Shown here in pieces: positions 48,585 through 59,849 of a DNA stretch of 64,000 nucleotides. The notes under the pieces are model-generated. The model was given only the letters and a program-made list of their open reading frames with translations, was not told the DNA's origin and searched no databases. Where the stretch lies: positions 28,088,231-28,152,230 of the forward strand of contig NC_083344.1 of NCBI RefSeq assembly GCF_019175385.1, in the 5' to 3' direction. The DNA is from Lycium barbarum (taxonomy: Eukaryota > Streptophyta > Magnoliopsida > Solanales > Solanaceae). How positions within the stretch are numbered: the first letter of the stretch is position 1; the number at the start of each line of letters is the position of its first letter. A program made the translations under genes and the position numbers.

Positions 48585-48750
48585 GTATGATATGATATGA
48601 CCCGATATGAAATGACACGATGCGATATGATACGATATGATATGATGCGATACGATATGATATGATATAACAAGACACGATATGACATAATATGACATGA
48701 TATAGTCTGATATGAGGTAATATGATATGATACGATGTGAAACGATATAT
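48585..48750. repeat. GATATGATAC-type array
   Basis: Short imperfect repeats of GATATGA and ACGATAT in the internal region; open frames through it are repeat artefacts. Confidence 0.88.
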
Positions 48751-48958
48751 AAAGGCCCTGGCCGGCTAGAACTTGTTATATATATGTACGATCCGTGAGA
48801 TGTTGTTGATATTTGTAGTGTGTGAGTGAATTCCGAATAGTAAGGGTTGGAAAAGGGTAAAATGGTAATTGCAAGGATAGAACGGGTTACAGAAATGTCT
48901 CGGAATCTGTGAGACCTTGATCTGCTCCGGATCAGGTAATAAAGGTTATAAGGGAAAG

Positions 48959-49066
48959 TGGACGCGATTATATCGGCCCTAAGGCACCGAAATCCATCAA
49001 AGTTTCAAGGTTAAGCGTGCTCAGGCGGGGGCAATTTCATGATGGGTGACCCCCTGGGAAGTTTTC
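48959..49066 (+). ncRNA. 5S-rRNA-like sequence inside a retroelement
   Basis: Aligns without gaps to the plant 5S rRNA as I remember it, from the 5' end (GGACGCGATTATATC) to about residue 107. I count 78 of 107 matches, about 73%. Conservation is concentrated in the A-box region (GTTAAGCGTGCT, 49010-49021) and the C-box region (GATGGGTGACCCCCTGGGAA, 49041-49060). These are the internal RNA polymerase III promoter boxes. The last ~12 bases of 5S are not matched. It is not a functional 5S gene. It may be a captured promoter or pseudogene, comparable in idea to the 5S sequences in the LTRs of Cassandra elements, but here in the internal region of a large element. Confidence 0.8.
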
Positions 49067-49799
49067 TAAAAATTTTGTAAAATTTCAGATGTGAGCAGCG
49101 GGTCAGGAGCTGGAGTAATCCAAGAGAAATTTAATGTATACGGAATGGTTGGGAAACCATACGAGGTCACATAGAATGCGACAGGCTAGACTAGAAAAGA
49201 GACAGAAAGTGCAGTGCAGTTTTGGAATTTGGATAGGCTTGAATAGCGTCTGAAGGTAATTTGCGGGTCAGTTGATACTAATTATATGTGTATATGTAGA
49301 TGAACATGAATGATATCTCCTATGTCAGGATATCGACGGAAAATGAAAGGAAAACTTCTGATAAGGAATTTTGCTATGTTGTGCACGGAGTTGAAAAGAA
49401 GAACTGTTGGCTTATAAGGAGCCCCTTGAAGGGGGGGGGGGGGGAGGCCATATTAGGCTTACAAGGAATAACGACGAACAAAATGAGCACCAACACATGA
49501 GGTTAAAGACAAGTACGCCTGCATCAAGAGATACGAAAGGAAAGATTAGAGAAGAGTTGTGGTAGGGGTCTAAAGGTGAGTCTTTTGTTAAGATATGGTC
49601 ATGGAACAATAACAGAAAAGAGATGATCTGAGGAAGACAAGGATGAAATATCGGCCCAGCAGATTAGAAAACCCAGGACACAGAATAAGGACCCATATGA
49701 GGACGAAAAGGCTCGACTATAGGGAATGGGCATGGAGAAAACGGGCAACTATAAAGGAAACCCCCTCCCGAGGTGCTACGAGACCCCATAAGGACAGTT

Positions 49800-49835
49800 G
49801 AACATTCGAGGACGAATGTTCTAAAGGGGGGAGGA
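49800..49835 (+). promoter_or_regulatory. Polypurine tract with upstream hairpin
   Basis: Perfect inverted repeat GAACATTCG-AGGA-CGAATGTTC (49800-49821), followed directly by TAAAGGGGGGAGGA and the 3' LTR. Confidence 0.9.
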
Positions 49836-50273
49836 TGTTATAGCCCGTATATTGAACGTTTGGAAATTCCAAAGCCGTCGTGGAAAGTTAGGGGCGAAAT
49901 CATTTTCAAAAAAATTATTTCAATATACGAGTGGTTGAAAATATTATTTATGATTATTATTAGTATGGAAATGATGAGAAAGGTTAAGGGCAAAAGGAAA
50001 AATTCGTGAAATGATCAATGGGAATAATGTGAAAGCTTAAGGGCAAAATGGTAATTTTGAAGAAAGTCGAGGGGCGAAATGGGAATTTTATACAAGTCTT
50101 GAAAGTTCCCTAAAAATGGCCAAGTGGCCGAAAAAAAAAAGGAGAAAAGAAAAGAAAAAGAATAAAATAAAAGGATGACAAAACAAGTCATCTTAATTCA
50201 AGAAAATTCTAGAAAAATAAAAGGGAAAAAGGAAAGAAAAATCTAGAGAGGGGAGGCATGTGCCCCTCACATG

Positions 50274-50309
<36 letters not shown>

Positions 50310-53300
50310 AAGGGTGGTGAATTATTCATCACCACAAATGAAGAGAGCAAGAAAGAGAAAAAAAAAAGAAATGAGAGAGAGGGGGGTTCGGCCATGGGGC
50401 TGGCCGAAACCTGCCCTTAAAAATTGATCATGGAGAATTATTTTTCTTCTAGTTTTCTACTCTTTGGAAGGCCCTCGTTAACGTGGAGTAGTTGTTGGAA
50501 CAAGAAGACCGTTCGTTGTTGCCATATGTACTTCTAGCCGAGAAGATGAAGTGTAGAAAAAGGGTAAGGTCCAATCTTCTTTGTATATATATTATGGATG
50601 TTTTGAGCATGTTGACATGTGAAGAAATGAATGAAATACATGAAATTACCTATGTTGAAGTGTAGCCGTGTGTGTGTTATGTAGCCGTATATGTTGTGTC
50701 ATTTGAAAAGATTATGTCAATTTTATGTAGCATGTGGATGGTTATAATGCATGGAAATTCATGGAATTGTGCATGTAGTGTGTGGGTATGGTGTTGGCCG
50801 TATGGCCCCTGGTGTAGTTGAGAATGAATAAATCGTCGTTAGTATTTTGGTTGTCGTCGTTGTAAGTTCTATGATGGAAAATGAAGTTTTAATAACTCAA
50901 GTTAAGATTATAATTGTGTGGGCTGATTTGGAGGCTAATATGACTGTAATGTAGTCTTGATGTGGTTTCTTGAATTTATGAAATGAAGTTGTAAATGAAT
51001 GTATTGTGACATAATGTGTGAACTTGGAAGGAGAGAATGTGTGGTACTGTTCTCGGGTTTGGAGGTGAATTCGGGTATATTAGAGTGTTGGTTGGGTTGT
51101 TTGAAATAATGTGTGAATTGTCTAAAGGGTTTTGAATATTGTTTTGAATGGTTTCGGATTTGTGATTGGATGTATGAACGTTGATGTTGGTTTGAATGTA
51201 AGTAGTTGACTTGAATATGAGCTATGTTGTTAAATTATGTAGGAACGCTTAATGATAGAATGTTTGTTGTCGTTGCTATTGGTATTGTGGCCGGGTTAAA
51301 TTCCCGGATTGTTGTTGTTGTTGATTTGGAGCCGAGCCGTATTCTCGGGGTTGGTATATATACAGGGGAGATGCTGCCGAAATTTCGGCAGAATATAAAT
51401 GAATGCATTAAAAGGTCGAGGCAAGTACTTGACGAAGGAACTAACGAATGGATGAACTCTCTTGCATGTAGGCAAACAAGTTGGATGCACAAGCGTAACT
51501 AGTTGGTCGCGACACAGGTATGTAAGGCTTACCCTTTCTTTTTTTGGCATGTCCTAGAGCCAAGTAAGGTATAATGTGATATGCTGCCTTGGGGTAACTC
51601 TGTTCTGTGATGCTGAGTCTGATTATGATTCTAATTCACTTCTTGACCTGAGTTTGTGATCCTAGTTCATCCCTTGATATAAGTATTTGATATAAATATT
51701 TTGATATAAGTATTTTGGTACAAGTATTCTGATATACGTATTTTGATATAGGTATTCTGATATAAGTATTTTGATATAAGTGTCTTGATATAAGCATTTT
51801 GATATCAGTCTTCTGATATAAGTGTGTCGATATGAGTATTTTGATATAAGTATTCTGATGTAAGTATGCTGATATAAGTATTCCGATATAAGTATCCTGA
51901 TATGAGAATTCCGAAATCAGTATCCTGATAAGAGCATTCTGATATGTTTATTTTGGTTCAAGAACTTCTGTAAGATTTAATGTCCCTAACTTCCGTATAC
52001 GATCTCGGATTGCTCTGAAATGTTCGAAGAGGTTTCTGTATCAAGACGTCTATAATTTTCTTATACGTATGTATGGTTCCAAAATCTCTATTTGATCTGA
52101 TTCGTAAGGACATCTGAAGGTGTCTGATATGACTATGATTCTGATTCCCCGAAAAAGGCTTCTGAAACGCTTATAAAGCGTGTTGTACTTCGAACGCTCG
52201 TAACTTTCTCATACTACGCCGGATTGACCTGAAATCTGTTTCGAGCCTCCAGGTATCGGTAAGTACACTGGTCTGTCGAGTCTTGATTTCTATGCATGTG
52301 GTTCCTCACTATTCTGCTCGTGCATATGTTAGGATTTCCTTCACCGAGTCCCGGGCCGGTATGTATCGTGCGGATGGTTCGCCGAGTCCTCTGTTGAGGG
52401 CCGGGTTCCATATATGAATTCTGAAGTATGATGTGTCCGGTTCCGGGGTACTGTGTTATATGTCCGTCCCCGGTTACCGAGGATATATTATGAAATATGA
52501 TGTGTCCGGGCTCGGGGAGCCGTGTTATCTGTCCGCCCCCGGGTACCGTGGTTATGTTATGATGTGTGACGGAGATCGGAGCAAATATTCTAAAATATGA
52601 TGTGTTGTGGCGCCAAAGGTAGGAGTGGCAACCACGTTCCTATGTTATCGTGCGCATCCCTTGGCATTGTTCACCGGTTCCTCGGCGTGTTACGTGTCCC
52701 CGAGGTTACCGTATGTAGGATATGGTAATTGTCCCGGCGTGGTATATGTCCCCGGGGTTACCGCGTATGTGATATGATATCCGATCCCGATATGCATGAC
52801 TCGTGTTGGAGATTAGGTATTCTGACCTTCCGTATATTCTGTATTCTGTTTGCTATATGACATCATCTGAGCAATCGGTACGTTCTGTACTCCATCTGAC
52901 GTAAGACATTATCTGTGCGTTCTGTACGTGCCACACTCCTTCTGATATCTAATAACGGTATGTACGATCTGTGCCTGGAAAGTGAGTATGTCAGCATTCC
53001 ATACGCTCTGTATGACTTGTACGGTCTGTATGATCTGTATTGGTCTGTACGATCTGTGTCGGCCTGTATGATCTGTATTGGTCTGTATGATCTGTGTCTG
53101 AGAAGTAAGTAATTCGACAATCTGGATAATATGCTTACCCTTTGTACTATTTGTTTCGATTATGGTTCTGCTTCCTGTATTTCATGCCTTACATACTCAG
53201 TACATATTCCGTACTGACCCCCTGTTCTTCGGGGGCTGCGTTTCATGCCGCGCAGGTACTCCCAGATGAGTTGAAGACATTATAGAAGATGTTCCAGCGA

Positions 53301-53665
53301 AGATGGCAAACTCTATTTGCTCCTGGAGCGCTGCCGAGTCAGAGTATGTGTGCTGTGATGTCTGATATATGTTAGAGACTTTGCAGACAGTGTCGTGGGT
53401 ATAGTATGTCAGTCTTTAAGCGGCTCCGCCGGCCGATATGTCGGTCTGTGTTATGTATTGAATTTTGTATGACCATAGATTTGGTCGTTTGGAAGCTTCG
53501 AGAAAGAACATTTCTGAAAGAAAGAAAGAAAAATTTACTATATATTTTATCTGATCTGATTTAAAAGTTTGACGTAATTTTATGTGCGGCCAGAGTCTGA
53601 GGGTTCGCTCGGCCCTAATTAAGGGTCGGGTTCCCATCACACCCTAGTAAGGTCGGGGTGTGACA
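49836..53665 (+). repeat. 3' LTR of the non-autonomous element
   Basis: Matches 44474-48282 along its length; the TA tract is longer (50278-50308). Confidence 0.94.
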
Positions 53666-53670
53666 CCTTT
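53666..53670. repeat. Target site duplication, right (CCTTT)
   Basis: Partner of 44469-44473. Confidence 0.93.
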
Positions 53671-54111
53671 AGCCTTTCTTAGTTGAATACGTGGAAGTAA
53701 ATGCGTTCTTGTTACCTCTGGAGACCATAGAAGTATAGGCGTTATAGTGGCATCTACAGGCTTGTGAGCAACTTGGAAGATACTCATAAAGCTAACATCA
53801 ACCCGTCAACTAGTAACCCATAAGTAGAACGATTTGAAGACTCAACTGGATTGTTAGTGGTCATAGCCCTTGATCTATCTCTTCTCTGATAAAAATCAGC
53901 GCTTTCATGGTTGAAGTTCATTATTTGCTTTCTTTTATTTTAATTTAGTTCATAAATATAAATTTGGATTTTATTTCTTGTTCAAATAATGTGCATTAGT
54001 TTAATTTAGTAAATAGTTAATCATAAGTCCCTGTGGGTACGATATTTGGACTATAAATTCCTATATTACTTATAGGACCGCGTATACTTGTGTGTGCATT
54101 TGGGAGCAACA
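53671..54111 (+). repeat. LTR followed by an Asp-tRNA primer site, right part
   Basis: Completes the LTR started at 43587, ending GGGAGCAACA. Confidence 0.75.
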
Positions 54112-54117
54112 AGTTTT

Positions 54118-54135
54118 TGGCGCCGTTGCTGGGGA
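54118..54135 (+). promoter_or_regulatory. Primer binding site for tRNA-Asp
   Basis: TGGCGCCGTTGCTGGGGA differs at one position from the complement of the plant tRNA-Asp 3' end (GTTGCCGGGGA). It follows the LTR end by six bases. Confidence 0.85.
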
Positions 54136-54243
54136 CTTAGAATTTAACTGTTTATCTAGATTAGACTTTTCGTTTTGTCTATTCAAGTTTTTTTATTTTT
54201 TTATTTTTATTGTTTGTTTAATATTTTGATTATCTTTATTGAC

Positions 54244-55403
54244 ATGACATCTTGGAATAAAAATTGGTCGAATATTAGTTGTTCCTATTTTGGTGATCCT
54301 TGTTAGATTTGTAGAGGACCCTACCTGTGGAAACACTGTCATAATATTTCAGGGTATGGGTTGTGTGCACCTCCCAAATCCTTTGAGTGACATGTTTGTA
54401 GTAGATGTGGTGGTCAAGATGGCTATTGGAATGGTTGTCCTAACTCTTATTCCCTATCCCCGAGCCCCTATTATGATTCTCTTGTTGTTTGTGATGTTAA
54501 CAGGAGTAATGAAGTGGAGGATGCGCAAAGTCTTGCTCGGGTTAGAGATATGATTAAACAAATGGTGGAGCACAACACATTATTAAGAGAGCAAATCGCA
54601 GAGCTAGGGAATGCCATAGAGAGGATTCGTGCCAAACTCATAGAGATGCAAGCCGAGGCTGAAACTTGTAATGATCTGCAAGTTACAGGCTTAGTCAATA
54701 CCCAAGACGAACCTCAAACAGAAGAAGAGAAAGAGCTCCCGCTAGGAGAAAGCTTTGAAGAAACAGAGATAGTTAGCCAATCTTGTTTAACGAAACAAGC
54801 TGAACAATTGAAAGTTCATGGGTTTCTCCGTGATGGTCTTGCGGACATGGCGATACATCTAATAGAAGGCAAGACTGAGCTAAGACAAGAGATAGACCAA
54901 TTTGGCTTAGATATCCATGACTTGTAGGCTCAATTAAATAAAAAGGTTGAGGCGTCTGATGCCCAACTACCGATTGTCGTGGATAGTAGCCATGATTTGG
55001 AGCAGAAACAGGAATTCCAGCCATTCGACCAGAATATTGTTGATGATGCCGAGGTTGAGGGAGATAAACTAGTGAGGATGTCAAAAATAATGCAGTTTTG
55101 GATTTGAGGCATGTTGGTCCTCATTCTAAACATTTTTCTACATTGTGTTTGGTTGGTGAAATGGAAATCAAGCCCTCCACGCCGAAGAAGAGGTGTATAG
55201 ATGAGGAACAAAAGCCTTATATCCTAAAATTTTCCACACCAAAAAGACAAAACGACATTCCTCACTTAAGGGCCAAGAAGTGCAAAATGCGACACCTATT
55301 GCTTGGTTTCTTTATTTTCACACCACCGTCCCATGAGCGGAGTAGAAAATTTGATGCAAAATTAGGGGCACAATTCATATCCTCAAAGTGGGAGGAAAAG
55401 TAG
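54244..55403 (+). pseudogene. Degenerate ORF with two Cys/His clusters and a coiled coil, in the Asp-primed element
   Basis: A plus-strand frame of about 386 codons starts MTSWNKNWSN at 54244. It is broken by stops near 54304, 54388 and 54925 and a frameshift near 55082. Early residues carry two zinc-type clusters: C..C then LWKHC (54280-54340), and CSRCGGQDGYWNGC (54395-54436). Then comes a heptad-rich helix (about 54540-54660, VEHNTLLREQIAELGNAIER), an acidic stretch, and a C-terminus with TPPSHERSRKFDAKLGAQF (about 55320-55375). I do not recognise the family. Position after the primer site suggests a gag-like or accessory protein of a non-autonomous element. No protease, RT or integrase follows; an LTR fragment of another family begins at once. 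Confidence 0.65.
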
Positions 55404-55404
55404 T

Positions 55405-56370
55405 GAAATTTATCGGAGTGAAGTAAGGTCGGTAACCTCCGAATCATATTATGGAACAACCATTATCACTATATCTCACCTCGAAGGAACAATTCATAAG
55501 GTGAGATCAACAACAATGAATAAACTCGAGAAAATCATGAAATAGCTCAACATTTTCATATCATCGTTGAAATCATAACATGATAATTTTGAACATAAAA
55601 TCATCATCATTGTAATCCTCATAAAAACATTCTCATCTTTAACATCATAACAAGCTTTAAGAGTCATAAACTTCTAGCTCTTGGAAATAAGGTGGTTATG
55701 GAAACATGTATGGGATCATAACATGAGACTCATGCCTTTAAAAGAAAGGAACGAGCCTTAACATACCTTTTCGGTAGTCTTAACTCTAACTATTTAACGC
55801 TTATCCTCCCAAGCTCGTAAATCTACATTCAAGAGAATTCATATTATCGTTAGGCTTATCGTCATATGCTTGTCTTAAGCCCTCAAATTAATTCCTTTTA
55901 AAATCTACCGAAATTCGGGCAGCATCTCCCCTGTTTATATCCCTAGCCCGAAATCACAATACCATCAAAACAATAACAATAGTAATACTAATATCAACCA
56001 CATCATCATCAATACCAAAATATTCCATAAAACATCCCACACAATGTTTTTCAACATACAACAACAATATACACTTCCTTTCTTCCCAATTAAGGATCAT
56101 AATCTCATCAACAGACCAACAACATTAGATACCATCTCTATACATGTAAATCAGCCCACCCACACGGCCACCACATGATCAAATCAGTCCATAAACACAA
56201 CAACTACAACACAACACTTTATGACCTTTCCTCCATTACTATTTTCGCTTTTAAGACTTGTTAAACTTTCAAATCAACTCAACATAAGAGATAGGATGAA
56301 GAACATACCTTATACTTGAAGAAATTCAGCCACACAAACTTTCTTCCAGACCAAACTTTCTTCGAGAGGC
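55405..56370 (-). repeat. Gypsy LTR fragment
   Basis: Minus orientation, with the ATCGGAGTGAAGTAAGGTCG block, donor-like signals (reverse of ACATACCTT at about 55763 and 56310) and the TTCGGGCAGCAT acceptor block (55915). Both ends are truncated. Confidence 0.72.
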
Positions 56371-57012
56371 TGTGTTTCATGCCCGCAAGTGCAAATAGAC
56401 GAGACGAGGATCTTCCATCGTAGGCTGCCTTCAGGTACTGGTCTTGAGTGGTGACTCCACTTCTTCCTGGAGCATTGCTGAGTCTGAGTCTATATATATA
56501 TATATATATATAAAAATTGTGTAAAGGGTACGTCGGGGGCCCTGTCCCGACTCATATACCTCAGTCATGTTCATAGAGGCTTTGCTGACAGTTCTTGTGT
56601 ACAGCTTAGTCATACTGTGACAGTAGTAATGTCGGCATCATGGGTCTATTGTACATATACTTATGCATGATTTTATGTGCACATTTAGCCTCTTGATCTT
56701 ATTGTTTCCATTTGAGACATAGAGGATGTGAGTTGTAAGTTGGTTCGCTCGGTTTTCGCAAGGTGCCGGGTGCCAATCACGCAGGGTAGGGTGTGAAATA
56801 TATTAGTAGCCCTATCGGTAGGTGATGATGGCCATAATTGTTGATGATTATATGGAGACGCACCGTCATGTTGTGGTATATGTACTTATAGGTTATAAGA
56901 AGCATGAGCTACCTTTAGGGTCCACCCAGAAATGATTATGAGATGTATGCTTAGAGGTACTCGGTATGTTAGCTCCGGGTGCCCGTCATGGTCCACTGGT
57001 TGGGTCGTGACA
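56371..57012 (+). repeat. Two plus-oriented LTR 3' ends in series
   Basis: The first ends near 56796 (GGGTAGGGTGTGA), resembling the non-autonomous element's LTR end. The second ends GTTGGGTCGTGACA at 57012. A short TA tract lies at 56490-56512. No coding sequence. Confidence 0.65.
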
Positions 57013-57017
57013 AAGGT

Positions 57018-58261
57018 GATACCACTTTTCTCACGACCCAAACACATGGACCGTGACGAGTGCCCAACCGCTACGGATCAAGCACCCCTAAACTCGTTCT
57101 TACGCCATACAAGGTAACCTGGTAGCCCATTTCAACTGATATTTAATCGATAGCATCTATTCCAAACTCTAGGCAATAAACTCATAATTTATACATGTGG
57201 ATATGTATATATAGGCATATAGGCATACGTGCAACAGATGACAACATAGTCCGACATGGCCACTACATGCGTTGTACGGAAAATAGGAGACCGCAAAGTT
57301 ACATGATATTCCCACTATATACAACTTTCTACAGACCTCTATGGAGTCTAGCTGTAGAAAGACAGGACAAGGCCCTGTCATACCCACATCTTTACACATC
57401 ATAAATGGCATACCAAAAGCTGCAGCTCCGGATAAAGTGGAGCGCACTGACTGCGGCTGAGGAGATCTTACTCGTCTGGCTAACTCGGTTGGTTATCTGA
57501 ACCTGCTGGCATGAACGCAGCGTCCACAGGAAGGGACGTTAGTACGAACAGTGTACTGAGTATGTAAGGCCTAAATAACAACATAACAAGAAATGTGGAA
57601 TATAATATGAGATAAAGATAACCTGTCATCTGGGAACGTACAATATGTAATGCTTGAATCTTAGAGATCATATGTAAGTAAGCACATACACATATATATA
57701 CACACACACACATATATATAATATAAGTGTTAGTGTTGCGGAACGTGCAACCCAATCCATAAATGTTAGTGCTGTGGAACGTACAGCCCGATCCATAAGT
57801 GTAGTGTTACAGAACGTGCAGCCCGTTCCATATATGTTAGTGCTGAGAAACGTGCAGCCCAATCCATATATGTTAGTGCCGAGGAACGTACGGCCTGATC
57901 CATAAATATAGTGCTGTGAAACGTGCAGCCCGATCCATATATGTTAGTGCCAAGGAACGTACGGCCCGATCCATATGTGTTAGTGCCGAGGAACGTACAG
58001 CCCGATCCATAAACATAGTGTTGCGGAACGTGCGGCTCGATCCATATATGTTAGTGCCAAGGAACGTACGGCCTGATCCATAAATATAGTGCTGCAGAAC
58101 GTGCAATCTGATTCACATATGTTAGTGCCGAGGAACGTACAGCCCAATCCATATATATAGTATGTTAGTGCCAAGGGACGTACGGCCGATCCATAAGTAT
58201 AGTACGTACATATACATAATGTAAATAGCATTGAAATAGCCTAAGATATGGCTACTGTTTC
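57018..58261 (-). repeat. Minus-oriented LTR with remnant primer site
   Basis: GATACCA (57018-57024) is the surviving part of a Met-tRNA primer site, directly after an LTR end of opposite orientation. The LTR begins TCTCACGACCC at 57029 (TG mutated). It contains the GTAC hairpin (about 57540), a CA/TA microsatellite and a minisatellite, and is cut at 58261 by element 4. GTTTC (58257-58261) would be element 4's target site. Confidence 0.7.
57728..58205. repeat. 36-bp minisatellite, about 13 units
   Basis: Consensus core GTTAGTGCCGAGGAACGTAC followed by GGCCCGATCCATA. The AACGT landmark recurs every 35 or 36 bp from 57742 to 58134. Minus-strand open frames with MDRAVRSLALTY-like 12-residue repeats are a consequence of the period, not evidence of a protein gene. 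Confidence 0.93.
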
Positions 58262-59849
58262 TGTCACGACCCGGCTAGGGGGCTGCGACGAGCACCCGGT
58301 GCTACCCTACCTGAGCACCCCCTTATCGTACATAACATAACATCTAGGTGAACCATAAGTCAATTCGTGCTTTTCTTATCGTTAATCATATTGATCCCAT
58401 TAGACGACCATCATCATTTAACATATCATAGGCATCTACGCCACATCATAAGTACAAGGCCGACGTGGCTAACAAAAGATATACAAAACATGGGCCGACA
58501 TGGCCGAGCATCTCTACCCACATACACATAACTACGAGCCTCTAAGAGTATGACATATCGTATGAGTGGGACACGACCCCGCTATGCCTATAATTACATA
58601 CAAAAAGAATAAGTACCCAAAAGCTACGGCTTCGAAAGAAATGGAGCTCTGCTATGTAATCTCTGAATAAGCAGCTATGGATCAAGTCTATCTCCCTGTG
58701 CACCTGCGGGCATGACGCAGCGTCCACAAATAAAAGGACGTCAGTATGAAGAATGTACTGAGTATGTAAAGCATGATCAACATCAATATAGAAGCATAAT
58801 AGATATCATATGAAAATAGCATAAGAGGGGAGACAGTAATATCATCATCATGTCGCTTACTTGCATACATCGTCGTTCGTATCCCATAATAATACTCGTA
58901 CCATACTTGTGCTCATATTCGTATACATGTCCTTATTCGTATTCTTATACATAGTCTTATCACATTTATATTCATATTATATACATAGTCATTTCATATA
59001 CATAGCCTTTACATAGCATACCCGACCTCATAGGATCGGTGTTTCATAGATACTTGGCCAACCAAGGCTCAAGGTTACTCATACCTGGCCCTACCAAGGC
59101 TTCAGGGTTATCCGTACCATCTGCAGAGGTGTGCACGCGTTTCGTAATCGTATACATATTTCATACATAGTCATATACATATAGTCTTACCCGGCAACAT
59201 AAGCTCGGGGTCTTAGCATAGCCCTTCATAGGCATACATATACATATATCATAGCTCGTAAGCATCTTTAATCTTATTTTACTTTCATCATCATTACTAT
59301 CCTCATCATTATCGTTACATCTACATTATAGACTTACTCGTCATACGAGGAACATAGTATAATCATAGTACATATCAAGGGTCGTGAGCTTATGAGCTCG
59401 GAATGCCAACCATGTGAAGACAACATACTCATATAGAGGAATCAGGAATTTGGCCAAGAACCATGCCTTATGAAAGAAGGGTTAGCCTTACATACCTTTC
59501 CGTCGAACTATTCTACACTTGCACGTTCCCTTCCAATGCTAGCGATTATACCTTCATTAATATCATAACAATGGCCATTAGTCATTCACATTATCCACCT
59601 TATCTAGATTCCTTAATTTGCCTCTAATTCACCCACATTCATGGTCATAACACCCATCTTCGTCCATTCATCTAAAGTGTTTAGTTCATGATCTTAATAC
59701 CATTTATAACACATTCATATCACAACACAACAACATTCATAACTCAATTCAAACTATTTCTCAAAATGTCACTATTTATCATTCATGACCTAGTTGACCA
59801 CATTTTCTACAATCCATGTGTTTTAATTCTCCAATACCTTAAACACCAA
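58262..59849 (-). repeat. 3' LTR remnant of element 4
   Basis: TGTCACGACCCGG start; junction to RNase H at about 59849 within TTAAACAC. Confidence 0.85.

Larger units (their letters stand above)
48283..49835 (+). other. Internal region of the non-autonomous element
   Basis: Holds primer site TGGTATCAGAGC (48286-48297), the leader stem-loop (48343-48378), a GATAT-rich array, a 5S-rRNA-like segment and a polypurine tract. Open frames are short and unlike any family I know; gag and pol are absent. A run of 14 G sits near 49430. Confidence 0.9.
44474..53665 (+). mobile_element. Complete non-autonomous LTR element (LARD-like), 9.19 kb
   Basis: LTRs of 3.81 and 3.83 kb flank a 1.55-kb internal region with no coding capacity. 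Termini are TGTTATAGCC and GGGTGTGACA, the primer site is intact, the polypurine tract is intact, and the target duplication CCTTT is perfect. LTR differences are few: 4 in about 900 bp (44.9-45.8 kb), but about 29 in 1.2 kb (46.3-47.5 kb). It must have used proteins supplied by another element, probably a chromovirus sharing its leader hairpin and polypurine hairpin. Confidence 0.94.

Noticed and set aside
48370..48698. Minus-strand ORFs rich in Ile/Ser/Tyr/His in the non-autonomous element
   Set aside because: Translation of the GATAT array; two overlapping frames are equally open.
57668..58231. Repeat proteins with MDRAVRSLALTY units
   Set aside because: Frame openness follows from the 36-bp period; units of 35 bp break it repeatedly.
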